Assembly (NCBI GenBank): GCA_964534315.1
Contig: CAZHOV010000009.1
Location: 1-64,000 of the forward strand
Direction: 5' to 3'
DNA: 64,000 bases
Origin: CAZHOV01 sp964534315
GTDB lineage: Bacteria > Bacteroidota > Bacteroidia > Chitinophagales > Saprospiraceae
The notes beneath the pieces were generated by a model. That model saw nothing but the letters and a program-made list of their open reading frames with translations. It did no database searches and had not been told where the DNA came from. The translations under genes were made by a program, and so were the position numbers. Below are positions 34,152 to 41,742 of this stretch, piece by piece. Position 1 is the stretch's first letter, and each line of letters begins with the position of its first letter.

Positions 34152-35789
34152 TTACATCATACCGGGCATTCCACCTGGCATTCCGCCACCACCTGGCATT
34201 GGAGGATTCTCTTCCGGCTTGTCGTTGATAACGCATTCGGTCATTAGCACCATACCGGCGATAGACGCTGCATTTTCCAAGGCAATACGCGTTACTTTTG
34301 TCGGATCGATCACCCCAGCCTTTTTAAGGTCTTCGTAGGTGTCGGTTCTGGCGTTGTAACCCATATCGCCTTCACTTCTCATAACATTTTGAAGCACAAC
34401 GGAGCCTTCAATACCGGCATTGTCAGCGATCGTTCTCAATGGTGATTCAAGTGCTCTTCTTACGATCTGAACACCCACTTTCTCATCGGGATTATCCCCT
34501 TCCATTCCTTCTAGTGCGGCGATAGAACGGACCAATGCAACTCCACCACCAACAACGATACCTTCTTCAACCGCTGCACGTGTAGCATGAAGCGCATCAT
34601 CGACACGGTCTTTCTTTTCTTTCATTTCTACTTCCGTTGGTGCACCCACATTCAATACAGCAACCCCTCCGGCCAATTTAGCCAGGCGCTCCTGCAATTT
34701 TTCCCGGTCATAATCGGAAGTGGTGTTTTCGATTTGCGACTTGATCTGGTTGATTCTAGCAGTGATGTCGCTATCTTCACCAGCACCGTTTACGATAGTA
34801 GTATTATCTTTATCAATGACAATCTTTTCACAACGTCCAAGATGTCCAAGTTCTACATTATCCAGCTTATATCCTTTTTCTTCAGAGATAACGGTACCAC
34901 CAGTCAGGATCGCAATATCTTCCAGCATAGCTTTACGTCGGTCACCAAAACCAGGAGCTTTTACTGCCACTACTTTAAGCTGGGCACGCAGACGGTTTAC
35001 TACTAATACACCTAATGCCTGACTGTCAATATCTTCAGCAATAATCAATAGAGGGCTACCTGCATTGACCACTTTTTCCAAGATAGGAACGATGTCCTGC
35101 ATGTTGGAGATCTTCTTATCATGGATAAGGATCATTGGGTTTTCGTACTCCGTTGTCATATTTTCCGTATCCGTTACAAAGTAAGGAGAGAGGTAACCAC
35201 GATCAAACTGCATACCAAGCACCTCTTCGACGAAGGTATCTGTTCCTTTAGCTTCTTCTACAGTAATGACACCGTCTTTAGAAACCCGCTTCATAGCATC
35301 GGCGATTAACTGGCCGATCTCGTCGTGGTTATTGGCAGAGATGGCTCCTACTTGTCGGATTTTTTCAAAATCATCACCGATCACTTCGGTTTGCTTCTTC
35401 AAATCTTCGATAACTACTTTTGTTGCCTTATCGATTCCTCTTTTCAGGTCCATAGGATTAGCTCCGGCAGCAACGTTTTTCAACCCTGCAGTAACCATCG
35501 CCTGAGCCAATACCGTGGCGGTAGTCGTACCGTCACCGGCTAAGTCGGCAGTTTTGGAGGCTGCCTCTTTGATCATTTGCGCACCCATGTTTTGTACCGG
35601 ATCTTCCAGTTCGACTTCTTTGGCAACGGTAACACCGTCTTTAGTGATGGTGGGAGCTCCAAAGCTTTTTTGGATCACTACATTTCGGCCTTTGGGCCCA
35701 AGAGTTACTTTTACTGCATTTGCCAGGGCATCCATTCCCATCTTTAACTGTTCTCTGGCATCTCTATTAAAACTAATTTCTTTAGCCAT
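34152..35789 (-). CDS. groEL: Chaperonin GroEL (Hsp60)
   Basis: The 545-residue protein is a canonical GroEL: ATP-binding site residues in VTLGPKGRNVVI and GDGTTTATVLAQ, the apical domain in the middle, and the Gly-Met-rich tail GGGMPGGMPGMM. It forms the 14-mer folding chamber with GroES. It follows groES by 121 nt on the same strand and ends in a strong hairpin terminator. Confidence 0.99.
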   Translation of the reverse strand: MAKEISFNRDAREQLKMGMDALANAVKVTLGPKGRNVVIQKSFGAPTITKDGVTVAKEVELEDPVQNMGAQMIKEAASKTADLAGDGTTTATVLAQAMVTAGLKNVAAGANPMDLKRGIDKATKVVIEDLKKQTEVIGDDFEKIRQVGAISANNHDEIGQLIADAMKRVSKDGVITVEEAKGTDTFVEEVLGMQFDRGYLSPYFVTDTENMTTEYENPMILIHDKKISNMQDIVPILEKVVNAGSPLLIIAEDIDSQALGVLVVNRLRAQLKVVAVKAPGFGDRRKAMLEDIAILTGGTVISEEKGYKLDNVELGHLGRCEKIVIDKDNTTIVNGAGEDSDITARINQIKSQIENTTSDYDREKLQERLAKLAGGVAVLNVGAPTEVEMKEKKDRVDDALHATRAAVEEGIVVGGGVALVRSIAALEGMEGDNPDEKVGVQIVRRALESPLRTIADNAGIEGSVVLQNVMRSEGDMGYNARTDTYEDLKKAGVIDPTKVTRIALENAASIAGMVLMTECVINDKPEENPPMPGGGGMPGGMPGMM

Positions 35790-35910
35790 TTTTGTTGATT
35801 TTTTTTTGTTCGTGAAAACTTTTGGTCCAAATCAAGCCTTTTTCTTTTCTTATAGCGGACTTGTTCAGTACCATTTAATTAATTAAAGCTTTTTAATAGC
35901 GAGACGTGCG

Positions 35911-36174
35911 TTAGAGGATAACAAGGATGTCATCTTCGCGCATGATGAGGTAATCCTCACCTTCGTAATTTAATTCCTGTCCTGCATATTTACCGTAAAG
36001 TACGATATCACCAACGGCAACGGTCATCAAGTTACCATCTTTTCCCGGTCCTACAGCAATCACTTCACCTCTTTGAGGCTTTTCCTTAGCTGTATCAGGG
36101 ATGATGATGCCGCCCTTGGTAGTTTCTTCGGCTGGAGCAGGTTTTACTACTACTCTGTCGTTTATCGGCTTCAT
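35911..36174 (-). CDS. groES: Co-chaperonin GroES (Hsp10)
   Basis: The 87-residue protein starts MKPINDRVVVKPAPAEE and carries the mobile loop TTKGGIIIPDTA and the dome region of GroES. It caps the GroEL ring. It is the first gene of the groES-groEL operon. I found no CIRCE inverted repeat upstream. Confidence 0.98.
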   Translation of the reverse strand: MKPINDRVVVKPAPAEETTKGGIIIPDTAKEKPQRGEVIAVGPGKDGNLMTVAVGDIVLYGKYAGQELNYEGEDYLIMREDDILVIL

Positions 36175-36346
36175 AGTTAGTCTAATTTTATGTTCTATAA
36201 TTTAAAAATCTGTTAAAAAATTATTTTAATACTTTAGCTATATCATTTCTTATGCCAATCGGTTAATCCTGCAATAATGGCATAAAAAAAGTTCCCGAAC
36301 TTTTCTTTTTCTGAATCGTTGGCGGAGAGTTGTCAATTTGACAAAT
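36175..36346. other. Leader of groES with several small hairpins
   Basis: TTATGCCA/TGGCATAA, AAGTTC/GAACTT and TTGTCA/TGACAA inverted repeats occupy this AT-rich region. No clear heat-shock operator or -7 consensus box is visible. Confidence 0.35.
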
Positions 36347-36386
36347 AAAAAAGGTGGCAATTTGTAAAAAATTGCCACCTTTTTTT
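36347..36386. terminator. Terminator after secG, 15-bp stem
   Basis: AAAAAAGGTGGCAAT (36347-36361) pairs with ATTGCCACCTTTTTT (36371-36385). It lies immediately downstream of the secG stop on the minus strand. Confidence 0.92.
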
Positions 36387-36403
36387 GTCTGAAACAAAGG
36401 TAT

Positions 36404-36676
36404 TTATTGTGATTGCAACGGAATTTCACCACCGGCATCAACCGGCCCGCCGCTTATTAATAAACTGGTAATAATACATAAAACAAATAGTGCTATGGCA
36501 AGATACCAGGTTACTTTTTCAATAAAATCAGTTGATTTTGCTGCCCCAAACATCTGATTGGTCGCACTTCCGCCAAAAGTAGAGTCAATTCCTCCGCCTT
36601 TCGGGTTTTGAATCAATACAGCGCCCATTAACAACACACATATCAAAGCGATCAAAACGGTCAATCCTGTTATCAT
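36404..36676 (-). CDS. secG: Preprotein translocase subunit SecG
   Basis: The 90-residue protein has two membrane helices (~2-21 and ~52-73) separated by QNPKGGGIDSTFGGSATNQMFGA, the typical SecG loop. It is the accessory subunit of the SecYEG channel. It sits between a TPR protein gene and the groESL operon, as in many Bacteroidota. Confidence 0.95.
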   Translation of the reverse strand: MITGLTVLIALICVLLMGAVLIQNPKGGGIDSTFGGSATNQMFGAAKSTDFIEKVTWYLAIALFVLCIITSLLISGGPVDAGGEIPLQSQ

Positions 36677-36737
36677 AAGAAATAGAATTAAGTTTTTTTA
36701 AAATAGAGTGCAAAGAAATTACTTTTTTAACGAAAAA

Positions 36738-37910
36738 TCAAATCATTTTTTCTAAATCATCTATTATTTTTTCGTAACTAGCTTTCTTCTCGGGGTAGAT
36801 TTCCCCTAAACGACGGTACATGCGCAACGCTTTACTGTAATTTTCCTGCATCACCAAAATCTTAGCTAGGGTCTCTGTTGCGATCTCCTCGCTTTCGGTA
36901 ACACTTGATTTAGCAATAGATTTAATTCGTTGTTTTTTAGAACTTTTTTTCTTTTTCTTTATATCCACATCTTTTTTAGGTTGCGGAGTATCCTCCTGTG
37001 CTTCTACTTCTTCACTTCGGATACTCAATTTCGGTGACTGGAATTGTTTGAGCCAACTACTAAAAGAAGTTTTGGGAGCGGGAGAAGGAAAGTTTTTTTT
37101 CATGGCAGCTACTTTTTTAACAGCTATTTGCTGCAGCTTTTCCGAATCCAACGCCAAAGGGTTCTTCTTTTCTAATTGGTTTATATACACCCAATCAATC
37201 GCTGCTAATCCGGCGGTAACGACCTCAATAGGAGAAGCGGTATCGAATTGTTCAACCATTTGTCCGGACGGGAATGCCTGTAGAAATAAATCCCATAAAG
37301 TTCCTTCGACCACCTTGGGGGCTTCCTTCTTTAATACGATCGGTTCTTCTTCATCCTCCTCAAAATCAAACAATTCCTCAATATCAGGGTCAATAGATTC
37401 TTCCTTTGAAGTATTCATCTGTGGCTTTACCGGGGCCATCTCTAATTCAGGAATAGGATCTGGCTGATGCTCTGCCACTGGTTCTTCTTCCGGAAATTCC
37501 AATTTTTCTTTCTCCGGCTCATTGGGTTCCGGCGCATCTTGTCCCTCAAATACCAATTCAATAGGTGGCAGCAAGATTTTATCATCCGGAGTATCTGGTC
37601 TGGCACTAAGGTCCTTCAATTCCAGATAGTCCTCTTTAATTACATAACTCTCACCTCCTTCCTCCAAAGGTTGCAATTGCTCCAATTGCTGAAACAAATA
37701 CCCACGATCCAGGCTGCAGGTGGCTGCCAGCTGCAGGTTCTTCTCAAAATCCTTATGCCCCTCTAACTTGCTCTTTTTCAATAACAAACACCTTAAATTC
37801 TGGCAATAAGGATATTGATAAACCAGCGATTTTAGCTCCTGGTAAGGTATCTGATAAAGCTTGGACGGATTGACCAAATACTCGGTAAAGCTTTCTGCAT
37901 TCATCCTCAA
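36738..37910 (-). CDS. Bacteroidota-specific protein with C-terminal TPR-like helices
   Basis: The 390-residue protein has no signal peptide. The N-terminal ~110 residues are helical (LYQIPYQELKSLVYQYPYCQNLRCLLLKKS), the middle (~130-190) is rich in Glu and Pro and probably unstructured, and a Lys-rich stretch (KKKKKSSKKQRIK) precedes a final TPR-like helix pair (KILVMQENYSKALRMYRRLGEIYPEKKASY). It lies between lptE and secG; homologues are found at this position in the phylum, from memory of gene order. Its role is not known, but the neighbours suggest envelope assembly or secretion. Confidence 0.8.
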   Translation of the reverse strand: MRMNAESFTEYLVNPSKLYQIPYQELKSLVYQYPYCQNLRCLLLKKSKLEGHKDFEKNLQLAATCSLDRGYLFQQLEQLQPLEEGGESYVIKEDYLELKDLSARPDTPDDKILLPPIELVFEGQDAPEPNEPEKEKLEFPEEEPVAEHQPDPIPELEMAPVKPQMNTSKEESIDPDIEELFDFEEDEEEPIVLKKEAPKVVEGTLWDLFLQAFPSGQMVEQFDTASPIEVVTAGLAAIDWVYINQLEKKNPLALDSEKLQQIAVKKVAAMKKNFPSPAPKTSFSSWLKQFQSPKLSIRSEEVEAQEDTPQPKKDVDIKKKKKSSKKQRIKSIAKSSVTESEEIATETLAKILVMQENYSKALRMYRRLGEIYPEKKASYEKIIDDLEKMI

Positions 37911-38027
37911 AAGTGTTGATTATCAGCTAAGATAGTAAAAAAAAACAAGAGGACACGAAAACAAGAGGACACGAAAATAAGGGGGATTAAATTTTTTCGT
38001 AACTTCACTCTCTTATAAATATATAAT

Positions 38028-38237
38028 ACCAGGTGACCAGGTGACCAGGTGACCAGGTGACCAGGTGACCAGGTGACCAGGTNNNNNNNNNNNNNNNNNN
38101 NNNNNNNNNNNNNNNNNNNNNNNNNNNNNNNNNNNNNNNNNNNNNNNNNNNNNNNNNNNNNNNNNNNNNNNNNNNNNNNNNNACCAGGTGACCAGGTGAC
38201 CAGGTGACCAGGTGACCAGGTGACCAGGTGACCAGGT
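38028..38237. repeat. Octamer tandem array, unit ACCAGGTG, interrupted by assembly gap
   Basis: About seven perfect 8-nt units lie on each side of a 100-N gap (38028-38082 and 38183-38237). The array ends one nucleotide from the lptE stop codon. The true copy number is unknown because the gap falls inside the array. Confidence 0.95.
38083..38182. other. Assembly gap (100 N) inside an octamer array
   Basis: The run of exactly 100 N is a scaffolding placeholder. Both flanks are the same repeat in phase-compatible orientation, so the repeat itself probably stopped the assembly. Confidence 0.98.
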
Positions 38238-38238
38238 C

Positions 38239-38748
38239 CTACCAATTATTAAACGAGGCGTTAAAAATATCCTCAACGATTTGGCTAAAAATATTATCGA
38301 TGAGCTCATCCTGAACATTTAAGAGGTTTGTGTCTTTGGGATAGTCATCAAAAAAGGAGAAGTCTCTTTTGTAGCTCTTTTTCTCATCTACGGTGTTTTC
38401 AAAAGCTACATTCACGGTAATCTCAAGGCGGTTAAGGGCTGAGGTACCATCTTCTTCAGGGGCTATAGAACTGACCTGAAAGCGGGTAACAGCCCCTGAA
38501 AACGAAACGTGGGGATCCACCTCCGTAAAAGCCAGGCGCGATTCGCTCCTGATCTTGTTTTGTAATCGCTCCGAAAAGTTCTGAGCAATAGTCGGGGTTG
38601 CATTGAGAGCCTTATTGTCAAATGGCAACACATAAAAGGTTTGTACCTCGGGTGAAATCGAAGTTGTCTTGAAGGAATAGCAAGACGAGAATAAAAAGAG
38701 AGTTAGTGTAGAAATTAAATAAATCGCTCGCATAGGAAAAACGTTCAT
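38239..38748 (-). CDS. lptE: LPS assembly lipoprotein LptE
   Basis: The 169-residue protein has a lipoprotein signal (TLTLFLFSSCYSF) and the LptE-type fold: FYVLPFDNKA, FSERLQNKIRSESRLAF, and long beta-strands carrying FSGAVTRFQVSSI and ITVNVAFEN. LptE plugs the LptD pore that delivers lipopolysaccharide to the outer leaflet. Start at 38748 (an ATG at 38733 would also keep the signal). It lies 5 nt after the sigma-54 regulator gene, so the two are surely co-transcribed. An octamer array begins one nucleotide beyond its stop. Confidence 0.9.
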   Translation of the reverse strand: MNVFPMRAIYLISTLTLFLFSSCYSFKTTSISPEVQTFYVLPFDNKALNATPTIAQNFSERLQNKIRSESRLAFTEVDPHVSFSGAVTRFQVSSIAPEEDGTSALNRLEITVNVAFENTVDEKKSYKRDFSFFDDYPKDTNLLNVQDELIDNIFSQIVEDIFNASFNNW

Positions 38749-38753
38749 TCAAA

Positions 38754-40049
38754 TTATTTTAAATCATAATCTTTAATCTTTCGATAAAGGGTCCGCTCGG
38801 AAATACCTAATTCGGTGGCGGCATCTTTGCGCCTGCCTTTGTGTTTTTTGAGGGCCTTTCTGATCAGTTCTTTTTCCATATCCATCAGCGATAAGTTTTC
38901 TTCTACTTCTTCGGTATTCTGGTACCCTCCTTCATTCCGGTCTTCAATGATCAATCGAACCTGATCATTGTCTTCAAAAACATGGAGCCCTTCATTACTT
39001 GCATGTCCGGAGTCCTCTCGGAGCCCCCCTGGGGCATATCCCTCTCCTCCTCTATCTATGTTATAATCCGAATATTGAATCTTGCTCAACGCCCGGGATT
39101 CCGGCAAACTCAAATTATTATTTTGGATAAGTCCATACACAACAGATTTCAAATCATTGAGGTCTTTTTTCATCTCGAAAAGGAGATTATACAGTATTTC
39201 CCGTTCTTCGAAAGCTGTCTTAGCGTTGGCATCTTCACGGATCATCGGAAGATTTCGCTTCATCAGCTGGGGAAAATCATCCATTAGCATCTCCGCCGTG
39301 ATCAATTTCTCTTCGGAGAGTACTGATAATTGCTGTACCATATTTTTCAACTCTCTGACATTGCCCCGCCAACTATAGTTCTTTAACAAGATCTGGGCTT
39401 TATCTTCTAAAACGATTGGGGTAGTCCGGTAATTTTCTGCGAAATCGAGGGCAAACTTCCGAAACAGCATCAGAATGTCATCTCCGCGTTCTCTCAACGC
39501 CGGTACTTTTATGGGTACCGTATTTAAGCGATAATACAGATCTTCTCGAAATTTTCCTTTCTTTACCCGTTCTTCCAACGATACATTGGTGGCGGCAATA
39601 ACACGTACATCTGTTTTCAATACCTTTGACGAGCCCACCCGTAGAAACTCTCCTGATTCGAGTACGCGCAGCAGGAATGCCTGTGTATCTGGGGGCATCT
39701 CCCCTATTTCATCCAGAAAGATGGTTCCGCCATTTACCGCTTCAAAATACCCCTTCCGCTCACTAGTAGCTCCTGTAAAAGCTCCTTTTTCGTGTCCGAA
39801 TAATTCAGAATTTATTGTGCCCTCTGGAATGGCACCACAGTTTATCGCAATGAATTTACTGTGCTTGCGCGAACTTAGGGCATGTATAATTTTTGAAAAA
39901 ACTTCTTTACCGACGCCGCTCTCCCCCGTGATGAGTACAGAAAGATCGGTTGCAGCCACCCGGATAGCCGTATCCAACGCCTGATCGAGTGCGTTGGAAT
40001 TCCCGATGATCTCAAACCGTTGTTTTATCGCTTGCAAATTCTTACTCAT
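38754..40049 (-). CDS. Sigma-54-dependent transcriptional activator without N-terminal sensor domain
   Basis: The 431-residue protein begins directly with the AAA+ domain: Walker A GESGVGKE, the sigma-54 contact loop GAFTGA, Walker B GGTIFLDEIGEMP and the arginine-finger region RFREDLYYRL. A variable linker (~270-380) leads to a Fis-type HTH (ALKKHKGRRKDAATELGISERTLYRKI). It activates RpoN promoters. Lacking a receiver or GAF domain, it must be controlled by a partner, by the linker or by its amount. It is placed between miaB and lptE, the usual order in the phylum. Confidence 0.95.
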   Translation of the reverse strand: MSKNLQAIKQRFEIIGNSNALDQALDTAIRVAATDLSVLITGESGVGKEVFSKIIHALSSRKHSKFIAINCGAIPEGTINSELFGHEKGAFTGATSERKGYFEAVNGGTIFLDEIGEMPPDTQAFLLRVLESGEFLRVGSSKVLKTDVRVIAATNVSLEERVKKGKFREDLYYRLNTVPIKVPALRERGDDILMLFRKFALDFAENYRTTPIVLEDKAQILLKNYSWRGNVRELKNMVQQLSVLSEEKLITAEMLMDDFPQLMKRNLPMIREDANAKTAFEEREILYNLLFEMKKDLNDLKSVVYGLIQNNNLSLPESRALSKIQYSDYNIDRGGEGYAPGGLREDSGHASNEGLHVFEDNDQVRLIIEDRNEGGYQNTEEVEENLSLMDMEKELIRKALKKHKGRRKDAATELGISERTLYRKIKDYDLK

Positions 40050-40083
40050 ATATCCGTTGCCTCTGTTATCTTATTTAATTTGT

Positions 40084-41514
40084 TTAGGCCAATTCCCCAA
40101 TAAGGGTCGCACTAGTCACCTTGTTTACTGTTACCTGCACATAATCGCCAGGCTTGTAATTCCCTTTCTTAGGAAAAATGACCATCTTATTTTGCGAATT
40201 TCTTCCTTTCCAATCATCTGCCGACTTCTTGGAATCTCCTTCGATAAGAACGTTAAAGGTCTTTCCAATATCCTTTTGATTGTGCTTGAGCGATACTTCA
40301 TTTTGAAGGGCAATGATCTCCTGAAGCCTCCGCTTTTTAACATCCATGGGGATATCGTCTTCGAATTTTCGGGCAGCCAACGTGCCGGGACGCTCAGAAT
40401 AACAGAACATGTACGACATACTGTACTGGGCATATTCAATTACAGACAGTGTTTCCTGATGCTCTTCTTCGGTTTCGGTGCAAAACCCGGCAATAATATC
40501 TGATGAAACGGCACAATCCGGCATGATCTCATAGATCCGGTCAATTTTATTGATATACCACTCCCGGGTGTAAGTGCGATTCATTAAGTCCAAAATCCGC
40601 GTATTCCCCGATTGTACGGGGAGGTGAATATACTTGCAAATATTCTCATGGTCTCGCATGGTGTAAAGTACCTCATCGGTAATATCTTTTGGATGGGAAG
40701 TAGAGAACCGGATTCGCAGATCAGGATGTACTTCGGCGACCATTTGGAGCAGTTGCGCAAAGTTGACGCTTTGTTTGGTTTCCGGATTTTCCCACTTAAA
40801 GGAATCGACGTTTTGTCCCAGCAGGGTTACTTCCCGGTATCCCTTTTCATACAAGTCGGTAGCTTCTGCCACAATACTGAAAGGATCACGGCTTCGTTCT
40901 CTTCCTCTGGTAAACGGAACTACGCAGAAAGAACACATATTATCGCATCCCCGCATGATTGAAATAAAAGCCGTCACGCCATTTGATCCTAATCGGAGCG
41001 GACTGATATCGGCGTAAGTTTCTTCCCGGGAGAGAAAAACATTTACTCCTTTGTCTCCATCTTCCGCCGTTTCCAGCAAGGCGGGAAGATCTCTGTAAGC
41101 ATCGGGGCCGACAACCAGGTCAACTAATTTTTCCTGTTCTAGTAACTTCTTTTTCAGCCGTTCGGCCATACAGCCCAGTACGCCCACCAACGTGCCCGGG
41201 CGCGATTGTTTGACCTTGTCAAAAACGCGAAGGCGTTTTCTAACCGTCTCTTCTGCTTTTTCCCGGATAGAACAGGTATTGATCAGGATAAGGTCAGATG
41301 CTTCCATATTTCTGGTGGGGGAATACCCTACTTCTGATAGCACCGAAGCGACGATCTCGCTATCGCTAAAATTCATCTGGCAACCGTAACTTTCTATATA
41401 GAAGTGCTTCTGAGCTGTTTTTTCTATTGGCTGATCTTGAAAAAACACTTCACCCTGACGCTGTTCATCAATCGTTTTGGTCAAGCCTTTTAATGTAGGA
41501 TTATCATTGTACAT
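40084..41514 (-). CDS. miaB: tRNA-2-methylthio-N6-dimethylallyladenosine synthase MiaB
   Basis: The 476-residue protein is a methylthiotransferase: N-terminal domain cysteines in ESYGCQMNFSDSE, NTCSIREKAEE and GVLGCMAERL, the radical-SAM motif RGCDNMCSFCVVP (CxxxCxxC), and a C-terminal TRAM domain (~410-476). It modifies A37 of tRNAs that read UNN codons. It is the first gene of the minus-strand cluster that continues with the sigma-54 regulator, 34 nt away. Confidence 0.97.
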   Translation of the reverse strand: MYNDNPTLKGLTKTIDEQRQGEVFFQDQPIEKTAQKHFYIESYGCQMNFSDSEIVASVLSEVGYSPTRNMEASDLILINTCSIREKAEETVRKRLRVFDKVKQSRPGTLVGVLGCMAERLKKKLLEQEKLVDLVVGPDAYRDLPALLETAEDGDKGVNVFLSREETYADISPLRLGSNGVTAFISIMRGCDNMCSFCVVPFTRGRERSRDPFSIVAEATDLYEKGYREVTLLGQNVDSFKWENPETKQSVNFAQLLQMVAEVHPDLRIRFSTSHPKDITDEVLYTMRDHENICKYIHLPVQSGNTRILDLMNRTYTREWYINKIDRIYEIMPDCAVSSDIIAGFCTETEEEHQETLSVIEYAQYSMSYMFCYSERPGTLAARKFEDDIPMDVKKRRLQEIIALQNEVSLKHNQKDIGKTFNVLIEGDSKKSADDWKGRNSQNKMVIFPKKGNYKPGDYVQVTVNKVTSATLIGELA

Positions 41515-41636
41515 CTTCCACGTTCACTTTTATAATTTGTTAATGCATTTTTATTTCGCACTGCAAAGGTAAGCAAATAATCACAAACATGACATATTGG
41601 CAGTACTTTAACGAAAATTTATTATCCTAACGAGGA

Positions 41637-41667
41637 AATCCCCTGATTTTTTTAAAATCAGGGGATT
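41637..41667. terminator. Terminator hairpin after the TonB receptor gene
   Basis: AATCCCCTGATTTT (41637-41650) pairs perfectly with AAAATCAGGGGATT (41654-41667) around TTT. It lies about 75 nt past the receptor stop on the minus strand. Confidence 0.82.
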
Positions 41668-41742
41668 CCTAATTAATTGCGAACAAGAGCTGTAATTTGA
41701 AGTCAAAAGAAAGAAGAAAATTAAAAAACAGCTTTAAGGTCC

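Noticed and set aside
34587..35006. Antisense frames in groEL
   Set aside because: Long shadow frames are expected opposite a highly biased, conserved gene; the groEL reading is certain.
37907..38318. Open frames running through the ACCAGGTG array and the N gap
   Set aside because: An 8-nt repeat without stops is open in all frames and gives the same eight-residue peptide over and over; the frames are by-products of the array.
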